The notes: generated by a model from the letters alone, not told the origin. Positions 1 to 5,983 are shown, counted from the first letter of the stretch. The stretch: DNA of 7,370 nt from Bacillota bacterium (GCA_023416175.1 JAEZIE010000130.1:1-7370), one strand, 5' to 3'. Numbers and translations: made by a program.

Positions 1-1
1 G

Positions 2-613
2 GATACGCACATGGATCTCACCGGGGAAGGCGGCTTTCTCTTAGGCATGATGCGCGGCGGAAGCGACGCGCGTCTGATCCCTATTCAAAAAGCGCTTTCC
101 AGTATGGCGCCCACGGAACTGACGGAAGCATACCTTTCCGACATGTTCGCAAAACTCATCATCAATTCCGGCATCACCTGCGGTGGCGCTATGGCGGGTG
201 AGACGCTCGGGAAGATGCTGCTGTGCCCGGTTGCGCGCCGGTTCTTTATAGAAATTGTACGGGAAGATCTGCAGATAGCAAGCGCCTTGGGCATCCAGGT
301 TCCCCCGTTTGGCGGGAAGCTCGACTATTATAAATTCATCAAAGGGAATGGACTTTGGGATCGGGTACGCAGGCATATTACGCTACTCATTGTCGGGATT
401 AAGTACTGGAGGCTCCGCTCGTCCTCGCTGACATCGCTTCTGCGCGGCGGCAAAACGGAAGTGGATACTTTAAACGGCTGGATCGCGCAAAAGGGCGAGG
501 AATTAGGGGTATTTACTCCCGTCAACAGCGCCGTAGTGCGCATCATCCGCGAAATCGAGGCTGGAAGCCGGGCAATCACTCCAAACAATATTTCCGAAGC
601 GCTAAAAGGATAA
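2..613 (+). CDS. Ketopantoate reductase (PanE/ApbA) family protein, C-terminal part only
   Basis: The reading frame is open from the left edge, so the start and the N-terminal NADPH-binding Rossmann domain lie outside the window. What remains is the helical C-terminal domain. Numbering from the internal Met at position 11, a KLIIN block (K48, N52) matches the catalytic Lys/Asn segment of PanE. The later SSLTSLLRGGKTEVDTLNG block (E150, N155), followed by TPVN, matches the family's SSM..D...gr.TEiD.lnG signature with its substrate-binding Glu. In the family these enzymes reduce 2-dehydropantoate to pantoate with NADPH in the cytoplasm, but many paralogues act on other 2-oxo acids. Roughly 120-130 residues should be missing relative to E. 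coli PanE. A class III aminotransferase follows 21 bases downstream, which points to an amino-acid or keto-acid role rather than housekeeping pantothenate synthesis. The family call is firm; the substrate is unknown. Confidence 0.88.
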   Translation, partial: DTHMDLTGEGGFLLGMMRGGSDARLIPIQKALSSMAPTELTEAYLSDMFAKLIINSGITCGGAMAGETLGKMLLCPVARRFFIEIVREDLQIASALGIQVPPFGGKLDYYKFIKGNGLWDRVRRHITLLIVGIKYWRLRSSSLTSLLRGGKTEVDTLNGWIAQKGEELGVFTPVNSAVVRIIREIEAGSRAITPNNISEALKG

Positions 614-634
614 CATACGGAAAGGAATATGGAT

Positions 635-1981
635 ATGGACAAAACGTTGGAAGCCATTAACGCCGTGACGCCCGAAACCATTGCCGAATACAACAACTAT
701 GTTATGCTGGGCAGCGGCCAGCACGGCGTTTGCTTTGAACGCGGCAGCGGTGTGCGGCTTTATGATTTGCAGGGCAAAAGCTACATCGACTGCACCTCCC
801 AGGGCTGGGCGCTTTATTTGGGCCACGCCAATGCGGAAATTCGCGATGCGGTCTCGGCGCATATGGGCACGCTGGGGCACTTGAACCAGAACAGCGACAA
901 CCGCCCGCGTTATGCGCTGGCTAAACGGCTCGCTGAGCTTGCGCCGAAGAACCTCAACCGCGTGCTGTTTACGGTGGGCGGCAGCGCCGCAATAGAGGCT
1001 GCTATGAAGCTTGCGGTCAAGCATGTCAAAGGCGCGCGCAAATTTATCTCTTTGCAGGATGGCTACCACGGCACCTCGCTCACGACGGGCGCCGCTTCCT
1101 GGATCTGCACCAAGACGGCGGGCATGTTCACCGGGTTCAACAGCTTTTTGAGCGTGTTAAACGACGTATTCGTCCGCGTGCCTAACCCCTACCTGTACCG
1201 CTGGACGGATACCGATAATCCTGAGGACTGTATTGATTACTGCCTGAAGGTGGCAAGGGAAACCATGCGTTCGGGCGTGAGCGGCCCAGTGGCGGGCATT
1301 ATTGTAGAACCGTTGCAGGCAAGCGGCGGGCAGATCCCCATGCCCAAGCGGTACCTGGAGGGATTACGGCAATTGTGCGATGAGTTCGGCGCCCTCTTAA
1401 TTTTCGATGAAATGCAGACATTCTGCCGCATCGGCGATTATTTTGCCTCCAACAAGTATGAGGTGGAGCCGGATATCATCTGCATGGGAAAGGCGCTGGG
1501 CGCGGGGCTTCCCATCGCCGCCATTATCGTACACGATCGCGTGGAGGGCTTTGGCCCTCTGGGCGAGGACATCCACACGTTCTCCAACAACAGCATCGCG
1601 CAGGTGGCGGCGCTTAAGCAGCTCGAAATCATCGAGCGGGATCATATTCTTGAAAACGTCAACGCGATGGGCGCACGTTTCGCCGCGGGACTTCTGGAGC
1701 TGCAAAAGAAATACCCCTGCATCGGCGATGTGCGGCAGGTGGGCCTGCATATCGGCGTCGAGTTTGTGGAAAACCTGTCTACAAAGGAGCCCGCGCTGCG
1801 CCTTGCGCAGACGGTGAAGGCTGTGGCGGTCTCCATGGGCCTCATATTGGGCGAGGCAGGCTACCGCTTAAATGTGCTCAAGATCAAGCCGCCGCTTGTG
1901 ATAAACGAAAGCGAGGCTGATGAGGTGTTGAAACTATTCGACGCCGCAGTCGGTGCCGCGCTGCAGATGGCGGGGAAATAA
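635..1981 (+). CDS. Class III PLP-dependent aminotransferase
   Basis: A cytoplasmic fold-type I PLP enzyme of the class III family (GABA/ornithine aminotransferases and dialkylglycine decarboxylase), about 448 residues, full length. Visible motifs: GGSAAIEAA near 115-123 (phosphate cup), YHG at 144-146 (ring stacking), VEP with E225, FDEMQT with D258 (pyridine nitrogen), GKALGAGLP with K286 as the PLP lysine, and HTFSNN with T315. The C-terminal CIGDVR..GL.IGVEFV..LSTKEPA block is very like 2,2-dialkylglycine decarboxylase, but the residue aligning with that enzyme's key Gln52 appears to be Gly (TSQGW), so decarboxylation is doubtful. ATG 635 is chosen over ATG 629 because the AAAGGA at 621-626 lies 8 bases before it and only 2 before 629. 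It probably forms an operon with the upstream reductase and ends at the terminator at 2005. The substrate cannot be read from the sequence. Confidence 0.92.
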   Translation: MDKTLEAINAVTPETIAEYNNYVMLGSGQHGVCFERGSGVRLYDLQGKSYIDCTSQGWALYLGHANAEIRDAVSAHMGTLGHLNQNSDNRPRYALAKRLAELAPKNLNRVLFTVGGSAAIEAAMKLAVKHVKGARKFISLQDGYHGTSLTTGAASWICTKTAGMFTGFNSFLSVLNDVFVRVPNPYLYRWTDTDNPEDCIDYCLKVARETMRSGVSGPVAGIIVEPLQASGGQIPMPKRYLEGLRQLCDEFGALLIFDEMQTFCRIGDYFASNKYEVEPDIICMGKALGAGLPIAAIIVHDRVEGFGPLGEDIHTFSNNSIAQVAALKQLEIIERDHILENVNAMGARFAAGLLELQKKYPCIGDVRQVGLHIGVEFVENLSTKEPALRLAQTVKAVAVSMGLILGEAGYRLNVLKIKPPLVINESEADEVLKLFDAAVGAALQMAGK

Positions 1982-2004
1982 ACCACAACATTCCTAACAT
2001 TTAT

Positions 2005-2043
2005 AAAACCGCTGCAAAGTCCTTTGGACTTTGCAGCGGTTTT
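2005..2043 (+). terminator. Rho-independent terminator of the reductase-aminotransferase operon
   Basis: An 18-bp perfect stem pairs 2005-2022 with 2026-2043 around a TTT loop. The stem's 3' end is itself a T run (GCGGTTTTC), 24 bases after the aminotransferase stop. The matching AAAA at the 5' base could allow some termination in the opposite direction too. Confidence 0.95.
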
Positions 2044-2094
2044 CTTGTGGTGAAAAGTGCGTTGTCATACGTTTTTTTCGCATATCTGACGCGC

Positions 2095-2152
2095 ACCCGA
2101 ATGGCACATTCGGGTATTCTGCAAGGAATGATGTGCAGCTAAACGCTGCACA
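2095..2152 (-). terminator. Two small hairpins after the 3' end of the minus-strand hydrolase gene
   Basis: Two perfect 8-bp hairpins lie side by side. TGTGCAGC/GCTGCACA at 2132-2152 has a 5-base loop and begins 8 bases past the hydrolase stop. ACCCGAAT/ATTCGGGT at 2095-2115 also has a 5-base loop. Neither has a good U tract on the minus strand (the first is followed by TCATTCCTT), so they may be transcript 3'-end structures or a weak terminator rather than a strong one. Confidence 0.45.
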
Positions 2153-2160
2153 ACCAATCG

Positions 2161-2955
2161 TCAGATTTGGTTGCAGGTGGTGGATTGAAATTTTTCACAC
2201 CCCCCGAAGCCGCCCTGAAAAAACGTCCTCAAAATGGCCGTATATTTTGTGGGATGCTTGAGGCTCAACTCCCCGTGCTTCATAGCGGGCGCAACATACA
2301 GCTTACTTTGTGCAATAGCCATATGGAGCGCCTGCGCCGATCGCTTCATAGCGCCAAGCTCCCGTTCGCCTACCATTACAAGCACGTTTGCGTGCGTATT
2401 TGACAGGCCCTTTTTTAAACGGTAACTGCTGTTGCTCAGCATCATGTTGAGTAAGGATTGTTTGGATATACGCAAACTATCGGCATAATATCGCTCCACC
2501 ATATCGTCGGGCAAACACAGTGATTTTGCCTGCAGTCTTGCAAACCATCGCCGTTTGATCAGGCTGTATGAGCTATTGCACATCGGAGCTGCGAGAAAAT
2601 GTACGCTTTTCATGGGAATGACCATCGCGCTTTCCAATACTGCATACTGTGCAATATCCACCCGAAGGGACAATACTTCCGCCGCTATCTGCGCGCCGAT
2701 GGAAAGCCCGCAAAGGGCAAACACGCTGCCATTGTGCTCCGCGTCGATATACCCGATCAGCTTATTTGCACACTCTTCAATGCTTTCAAACGTACTTTCG
2801 CCGTCCTCGCCGTGCCCGTCGAGTATGGGGGTAACAACATGGTACTCATCTTTTAGCGCATCGATGGAATCCTGGAGGGACCACCAGGACAACCCGCCCC
2901 CGTGCAGCAGAAGGATGGTTGGATTTTTCCTGCAGCCCGTTTGTTTGATCTGCAT
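2161..2955 (-). CDS. Alpha/beta hydrolase family protein
   Basis: A 264-residue single-domain cytoplasmic hydrolase. LLLHGGG at 15-21 gives the oxyanion-hole HG turn, and PILDGHG at 43-49 follows strand 4. The nucleophile elbow is GLSIG at 83-87 with Ser85; VGERE at 195-199 carries the likely acid (E199, in the place of the usual Asp); the catalytic His is H227 in MKHGE. A helical cap appears to occupy about 115-180. Start ATG at 2955 is supported by GGAAAGGA about 7 bases upstream. The frame stays open far upstream, but that part is the antisense of the lipoprotein gene's Thr-Pro repeat and gives a Gly-Val-rich artefact, so the long start at 3405 should not be used. The gene stands alone, converging on the aminotransferase operon. 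An esterase, lipase or amidase role is all that can be inferred. Confidence 0.88.
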   Translation of the reverse strand: MQIKQTGCRKNPTILLLHGGGLSWWSLQDSIDALKDEYHVVTPILDGHGEDGESTFESIEECANKLIGYIDAEHNGSVFALCGLSIGAQIAAEVLSLRVDIAQYAVLESAMVIPMKSVHFLAAPMCNSSYSLIKRRWFARLQAKSLCLPDDMVERYYADSLRISKQSLLNMMLSNSSYRLKKGLSNTHANVLVMVGERELGAMKRSAQALHMAIAQSKLYVAPAMKHGELSLKHPTKYTAILRTFFQGGFGGCEKFQSTTCNQI

Positions 2956-2978
2956 ATTGCTGTCCTTTCCGTGACTCG

Positions 2979-3007
2979 AAAATACTCTATAAACTGCCGC
3001 ATCGCAA
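2979..3007 (-). promoter_or_regulatory. Candidate sigma-A promoter for the hydrolase
   Basis: On the minus strand TTGCGA (plus 3002-3007) is followed after 17 bases by TATTTT (plus 2979-2984). The distance to the ATG at 2955 leaves a short leader that just accommodates the GGAAAGGA ribosome site. Each box matches the consensus at four of six bases, so this is plausible but unproven. Confidence 0.4.
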
Positions 3008-3046
3008 GGCAGCAGTGGTACCCTATTCGCTACAATGCTGACTTTA

Positions 3047-3093
3047 GGGAACCGGGAGTGCGGTTCCTGCGTTTTATTGATAGTAAATACTAT
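3047..3093 (+). promoter_or_regulatory. Two inverted repeats just upstream of the lipoprotein gene
   Basis: GGAACCG (3048-3054) pairs with CGGTTCC (3061-3067) around a 6-base loop, extendable by a G-T pair and followed by TGCGTTTTATTG. Then ATAGTA-AA-TACTAT (3080-3093) forms a short dyad that ends one base before the AAGGAGG ribosome site. They could be an attenuator-like hairpin and an operator, or simply 5'-UTR structure. I do not see a convincing plus-strand promoter in this 154-base divergent gap. Confidence 0.35.
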
Positions 3094-3109
3094 TAAGGAG
3101 GATGCCCGC

Positions 3110-4102
3110 ATGAAAAGGCATATGTTCTTGACAATGGCGCTCGTCGTCATGCTTTTGATATCGGCCTGCCAGGCGCAAGCGCCTGCAGGGCCTACGCCTG
3201 TGCCCCAGACACCGGTTCCTACAACGGAAGCAACTCCCACGCCTACCCCGACGGTAACGCCCACGCCCGTCCCGGAGGAAACGACTACGCCCGTACCTAC
3301 AGATACCCCAACCCCGACCAAGGCGCCGACTCCCAAACCCACGAAAGCGCCTACGCCCAGGCCCGCTACGCCCACACCCAATTCGGGTAAGGTGACGCTG
3401 ACCATGAAGCAGGATACCTATTATCTCGACAGCGCGGATATAAAAGCCACGCTCAAAAACGGCACCAAGTATCCCTATACGTTTGGGGAAGCGTCCTATC
3501 TTCAGGTAAAGAGCGGCGGAACATGGAAGACCGTCCCGTTTAAAGACGGTGTCGCATGGATCGAAATCGCCTATTTCCTCAATCCGGGTGAATCAAAGGA
3601 GATTACGCTCTCGCTCAACCTGTTTTCCAGCCTTAAGCCCGGCGTCTACCGTCTGGTAAAGGACGTATTTGGTGATAAAGGAAACGGCCAGACCACAAAG
3701 GAGCAGGTAATGGCGGAGTTTCTTATGAAAGACCGCGGCACGCCGGATTTATCCGGATTAAAGCTTACCATGAAGCAAAGCACATATTCTCCCGACAGCG
3801 CACAGGTAAAGGGTCTTCTGCACAACGGCACGGACTATACCGTAACGTTTGGGGAAGCGTCCTATTTGCAGCAAAAGAAAGACGGCGTCTGGAAGGATGT
3901 ACCGTTTAACGGGGATGTTGCATGGATCGCCATTGCCTATATTCTGGAGCCCGGTGAATCCAAGGAGGTAGCCCTGCCATTGAACCTGTTTTCTGAGTTG
4001 GAAGAAGGAACCTACCGTCTGGTCAAGGACGTTTCCTGTGATATCGGAAACGGCCAGACTGTGCAGACCAAGGTGGTCGGACAATTCCGGATAGAGGATT
4101 AA
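3110..4102 (+). CDS. Lipoprotein with Thr-Pro stalk and two tandem Ig-like domains
   Basis: A 330-residue protein. A signal peptide (MKRHMF then a hydrophobic stretch) ends in the lipobox ISAC with Cys20, so the mature protein should be lipid-anchored on the outer face of the membrane. Residues 27-91 are a Thr/Pro/Lys-rich extended stalk (PTPVP, TPTPT, KAPTPKP). Two homologous domains follow: 97-207 and 219-330, each starting LTMKQ.TY, with TFGEASYLQ, W..VPF...VAWI.IAY.L.PGESKE, a NLFS..L..G.YRLVKDV motif and GNGQT. This pattern resembles the Ig-like beta-sandwich domains of other Firmicute lipoproteins (a bacterial Big-type family; exact family not verified). ATG 3110 is chosen because AAGGAGG at 3095-3101 is 8 bases upstream and a clean signal peptide begins there; the in-frame ATG at 3035 is rejected. 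No catalytic motif is visible; a surface binding or structural role is inferred. Confidence 0.85.
   Translation: MKRHMFLTMALVVMLLISACQAQAPAGPTPVPQTPVPTTEATPTPTPTVTPTPVPEETTTPVPTDTPTPTKAPTPKPTKAPTPRPATPTPNSGKVTLTMKQDTYYLDSADIKATLKNGTKYPYTFGEASYLQVKSGGTWKTVPFKDGVAWIEIAYFLNPGESKEITLSLNLFSSLKPGVYRLVKDVFGDKGNGQTTKEQVMAEFLMKDRGTPDLSGLKLTMKQSTYSPDSAQVKGLLHNGTDYTVTFGEASYLQQKKDGVWKDVPFNGDVAWIAIAYILEPGESKEVALPLNLFSELEEGTYRLVKDVSCDIGNGQTVQTKVVGQFRIED
3188..3382 (+). repeat. Low-complexity Thr-Pro codon repeat (stalk)
   Basis: Degenerate ACG-CCC/ACC-CCG style codons encode the Thr-Pro stalk of the lipoprotein. Such tracts can expand or contract by slippage, so stalk length may vary between strains. The antisense reading gives a long spurious Gly-Val open frame. 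Confidence 0.75.
3398..4099 (+). repeat. Tandem duplication of the Ig-like domain, period 366 bp
   Basis: The two domains are offset by exactly 122 codons, with no gap in the motif order. DNA identity is high in patches: GTTTGGGGAAGCGTCCTAT starts at both 3481 and 3847, and GTCTGGT.AAGGACGT and GGAAACGGCCAGAC also recur in register. This indicates internal gene duplication rather than convergence. Confidence 0.85.
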
Positions 4103-4149
4103 AATCGGGCCGCTGATAGTCCTGCGGATTTTGTCAGTGGGTTTCCTGA

Positions 4150-4179
4150 AAGAAAAGTGCGTTGATACGCACTTTTTTT
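4150..4179. terminator. Bidirectional intrinsic terminator
   Basis: GTGCGT (4157-4162) pairs with ACGCAC (4167-4172) around a TGAT loop. The stem extends through A-T pairs to 4150/4179 with one G-T, giving a T7 run on the plus strand and TTTTC-TTTC on the minus strand. It lies 47 bases after the lipoprotein stop and 10 bases beyond the VOC gene stop on the other strand, so it can serve both convergent genes. Confidence 0.9.
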
Positions 4180-4189
4180 CTTGCCAATT

Positions 4190-4585
4190 TTAGTAGATCA
4201 CAATGCAGAATGGGTGGCCTTCCGGATCAAACAGTACTGTCCACCGGTCGGAATACTGCGTGGCCGCCTTTAGAGCACCACAGGAGATGGCGTGTTCTAC
4301 GGCAAGCTCCATTTCTTCATGGCTATGTACTCGAAAGTCGAGGTGCGCCATCTGCTGCTGCATATTTGGCGTTTCGGGCCACACGGGGGGAACGTAGAGT
4401 TCGTTTTCCTGAAACGCAATCTTCACCCCACCGGAAGGGGAAGAGAGCGCTGTCCACTCGTTTTCGCGGTACGTATTCTCCCATCCAAGCAATCTGGAAT
4501 AGAAATCGGCAAGCAAAGCGACGTTCCTGCAATCCAGCACCACTTCATCCAGTTCGATGATGGGCATTTTGGATGTATGCTCCAT
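4190..4585 (-). CDS. Glyoxalase-like VOC family protein
   Basis: A 131-residue cytoplasmic protein of the vicinal-oxygen-chelate superfamily, of the short single-module kind (two beta-alpha-beta-beta-beta units). Recognisable pieces: the opening strand ELDEVVLDCRNVALLADFYSRLLGW (11-35); MAHLDFRV with H81, a likely metal-ligand position, opening the second unit; and the closing LFDPEGHPFCIVIY (118-131). These match the uncharacterised glyoxalase_6-like proteins rather than a defined glyoxalase I. ATG 4585 has AAGGAG (plus 4595-4600) 9 bases upstream; an internal Met7 is a weaker alternative. The gene starts 56 bases after the stop of the upstream hydrolase on the same strand. A TATGAT box in that gap (plus 4619-4624) with a poor -35 could give it its own promoter. 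The substrate is unknown; resistance or detoxification roles are common in the superfamily but not shown here. Confidence 0.87.
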   Translation of the reverse strand: MEHTSKMPIIELDEVVLDCRNVALLADFYSRLLGWENTYRENEWTALSSPSGGVKIAFQENELYVPPVWPETPNMQQQMAHLDFRVHSHEEMELAVEHAISCGALKAATQYSDRWTVLFDPEGHPFCIVIY

Positions 4586-4641
4586 ATGGAAACGCTCCTT
4601 CTGGATGTATTTTTCACCATCATATCACATTTCTTTTTGGA

Positions 4642-5457
4642 CTAAAATGAGGTAGGGTCACACTCTTTACTTATGTTACAGGCGGCAGCAAAGCTGGCAA
4701 AATGATCGCAAATCTGCTGCCTGTCGGCTTCGGGATAGAGAAAATGGCCGGATTCAGATAAAAGAAATATTTCAGGCTTTGCGAAGCAGCGGCTTTTTGC
4801 CGTTTGCAAGGAACGCGGGCTCACCCACTCATCCTGCAGGGAATGCAAGATCGTCAAAGGAACACGAAGCCCACCTAATCCGCGCCTTGCTTTTGCGCTG
4901 AGCCTTGTAAGGTCCGTTACCCGTGGCAGCATCAACGGCGCATTCCATAGGGTGATGCCTGCAACGCTGCAGGAGCTTCGTGCAGCCTGGGTGTAGGCAT
5001 CCGCTTCGCCTAAGCCTGTGACATGCTTCCAATTGGTTTGCATGCCTTTGTGCGAAACGCGCAGGTTTAAAGGCAGCGCAATGGCAAATATCCCGCAGAT
5101 GCCGCGCGCATCGCGAAGCGCCGCCAGTATGCTTAAAAGCCCGCCCATGGAGTGGCCAACCAGCAGCAAGCGTTCGTACCGGCCCCGCAGTCTGTCTAAT
5201 TCCGCCTGCACATACGCTTCCCAGGAATTGCCGTTGCTGTTCATGAATGCGCGAAAATTGCCGCCATGCCCCGGCAGCAGCAGGGCATGGGGGTCATATC
5301 CGCATTCTCTTGCGATGGGCAACAAGAACTCAAATTGTTGCGGTCCGCCCAAAAATCCGTGCAGGAATACCGCTGCGGCATGGCTTTTACTATCGTTCAA
5401 TAGGTCTCTCATTCCTTTTTGCGCGTACATCAGTATTTTGGTCAGTATGGCGCTCAT
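4642..5457 (-). CDS. Alpha/beta hydrolase, carboxylesterase / monoacylglycerol-lipase type
   Basis: A 271-residue serine hydrolase. FLHGFLGGP at 31-39 supplies the oxyanion HGF turn, LLPGHGGN lies at 60-67, the nucleophile elbow GHSMGG spans 101-106 with Ser103, HSLQDEWVSP carries D209, and SGHFLYPE carries H238. The order and spacing fit small bacterial carboxylesterases (Est30-like) and monoglyceride lipases; no signal peptide is seen, so it acts in the cytoplasm. It is not closely similar to the hydrolase at 2161-2955. The start is uncertain: ATG 5457 has only a close-set GGAG (3-base gap), ATG 5430 has no ribosome site, and ATG 5412 directly abuts AAAAAGGA; the first is kept because upstream in-frame sequence reaches a stop with no other ATG. 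It may be cotranscribed with the VOC gene downstream. Confidence 0.88.
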   Translation of the reverse strand: MSAILTKILMYAQKGMRDLLNDSKSHAAAVFLHGFLGGPQQFEFLLPIARECGYDPHALLLPGHGGNFRAFMNSNGNSWEAYVQAELDRLRGRYERLLLVGHSMGGLLSILAALRDARGICGIFAIALPLNLRVSHKGMQTNWKHVTGLGEADAYTQAARSSCSVAGITLWNAPLMLPRVTDLTRLSAKARRGLGGLRVPLTILHSLQDEWVSPRSLQTAKSRCFAKPEIFLLSESGHFLYPEADRQQICDHFASFAAACNISKECDPTSF

Positions 5458-5486
5458 ATGCTCCGGTGTTGCTTCATGAAGGTTTT

Positions 5487-5514
5487 ACTATACCCTCATT
5501 GTCCGTTTATGCAA
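5487..5514 (-). promoter_or_regulatory. Candidate promoter of the hydrolase-VOC pair
   Basis: On the minus strand TTGCAT (plus 5509-5514), a 16-base spacer and TATAGT (plus 5487-5492) would start transcription near 5480, leaving a leader of about 23 bases before ATG 5457. The -10 box matches at five of six bases; the -35 box is weak. Confidence 0.45.
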
Positions 5515-5688
5515 CAATATAGTTCGGAAATCTAACCACATTCTATCACCTGTGTTGGAGCTGTTCAACGTGAAAAGCCATGCTGGGTGTTTACATTCCC
5601 CGCTTTGCGAGATAAAAGAATATTACTTGAAAACAATATTCTGTTGCTCATAGTCCAAAATGGTAAAATGATGGCTTATATGTAGCAA

Positions 5689-5705
5689 TGTACGAAACCG
5701 ATTTC
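5689..5705 (+). promoter_or_regulatory. Repeated operator-like element, copy 1
   Basis: TGTACGAAACCGATTTC. The core GAAACC|GATTTC is a near-palindrome with a central CG, the usual shape of LacI-family operators. It is in the opposite orientation to copies 2 and 3. Its centre is 172 bp from copy 2. Confidence 0.6.
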
Positions 5706-5822
5706 AATAAGAATATGTTTGATCTACCGGGCAGACCGCGTCTCGACATGCCAGCATGAGATAAACAGGAGGTTTGTGATTAGGAATCAATATTTCAAGT
5801 AGAGAAATTTCTAAAAAACCAC

Positions 5823-5852
5823 TTGCGTCGGCAAACATTACGATGATATAAT
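5823..5852 (+). promoter_or_regulatory. Extended -10 promoter for the solute-binding-protein gene
   Basis: TTGCGT (5823-5828), an 18-base spacer and a perfect TATAAT (5847-5852) preceded by TG at 5844-5845 (TGATATAAT). The start is predicted near 5859, giving a leader of roughly 230 bases before ATG 6092. It is the best plus-strand promoter in the region and is closely associated with two operator-like elements. Confidence 0.7.
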
Positions 5853-5863
5853 GTGTTCGTAAT
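5837..5863. promoter_or_regulatory. Dyad over the -10 box
   Basis: ATTACGA (5837-5843) and TCGTAAT (5857-5863) form a perfect 7-bp inverted repeat with a 13-base spacer, centred on the TATAAT. Its right arm shares TTCGTA with the three longer elements. It may be an operator for the same or another regulator. Confidence 0.5.
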
Positions 5864-5865
5864 AA

Positions 5866-5882
5866 GAAATCGGTTTCGTACA
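5866..5882 (-). promoter_or_regulatory. Repeated operator-like element, copy 2, at the transcription start
   Basis: An exact reverse complement of copy 1. It begins 14 bases after the -10 box at 5847-5852, so it would lie about +8 to +23 from the predicted start, where a bound repressor blocks promoter clearance. This makes it the likely primary operator. Confidence 0.65.
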
Positions 5883-5953
5883 TCTACATTCAACATTTTT
5901 CAATATTATACCAGATGAAAATTAAATTTCGAGCGTGATTCTTCACCCCATTA

Positions 5954-5970
5954 GAAATAGGTTTCGTACA
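5954..5970 (-). promoter_or_regulatory. Repeated operator-like element, copy 3
   Basis: GAAATAGGTTTCGTACA differs from copy 2 at one base; the change alters the central CG to AG, so binding may be weaker. Its centre is 88 bp downstream of copy 2, inside the predicted 5' leader. It is a candidate auxiliary operator for looping. Confidence 0.55.
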
Positions 5971-5983
5971 AAGTAGTACAAAA

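Larger units (their letters stand above)
5680..5889. repeat. Long imperfect inverted repeat enclosing about 160 bp
   Basis: The arm at 5680-5705 and the reverse complement of 5866-5889 agree over 18 contiguous bases (ATGTACGAAACCGATTTC) and then, after a 2-base CA insertion in the left arm, over a further ATGTAG. This is longer than a single repressor half-site pair needs. It could mark paired operators or the ends of a small non-coding mobile element. No target-site duplication is visible at the borders. Confidence 0.6.

Noticed and set aside
1397..1817. Several open frames on both strands inside the aminotransferase gene.
   Set aside because: They are shadows of a conserved gene whose own frame contains all family motifs.
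3035..3109. Upstream in-frame ATG extending the lipoprotein by 25 residues.
   Set aside because: The extension covers the AAGGAGG site and would bury the signal peptide behind a Cys-containing segment; the 3110 start is far better.
4581..4590. Palindrome TCCATATGGA at the VOC start codon.
   Set aside because: Only 10 bases, spanning the start codon; it could be chance, and no second copy or matching regulator was seen.
5704..5883. Minus-strand open frame of 59 codons starting MYETDF within the inverted repeat.
   Set aside because: It has no ribosome site, its start and stop fall in the repeated arms, and it covers the promoter and dyad; composition is not protein-like.
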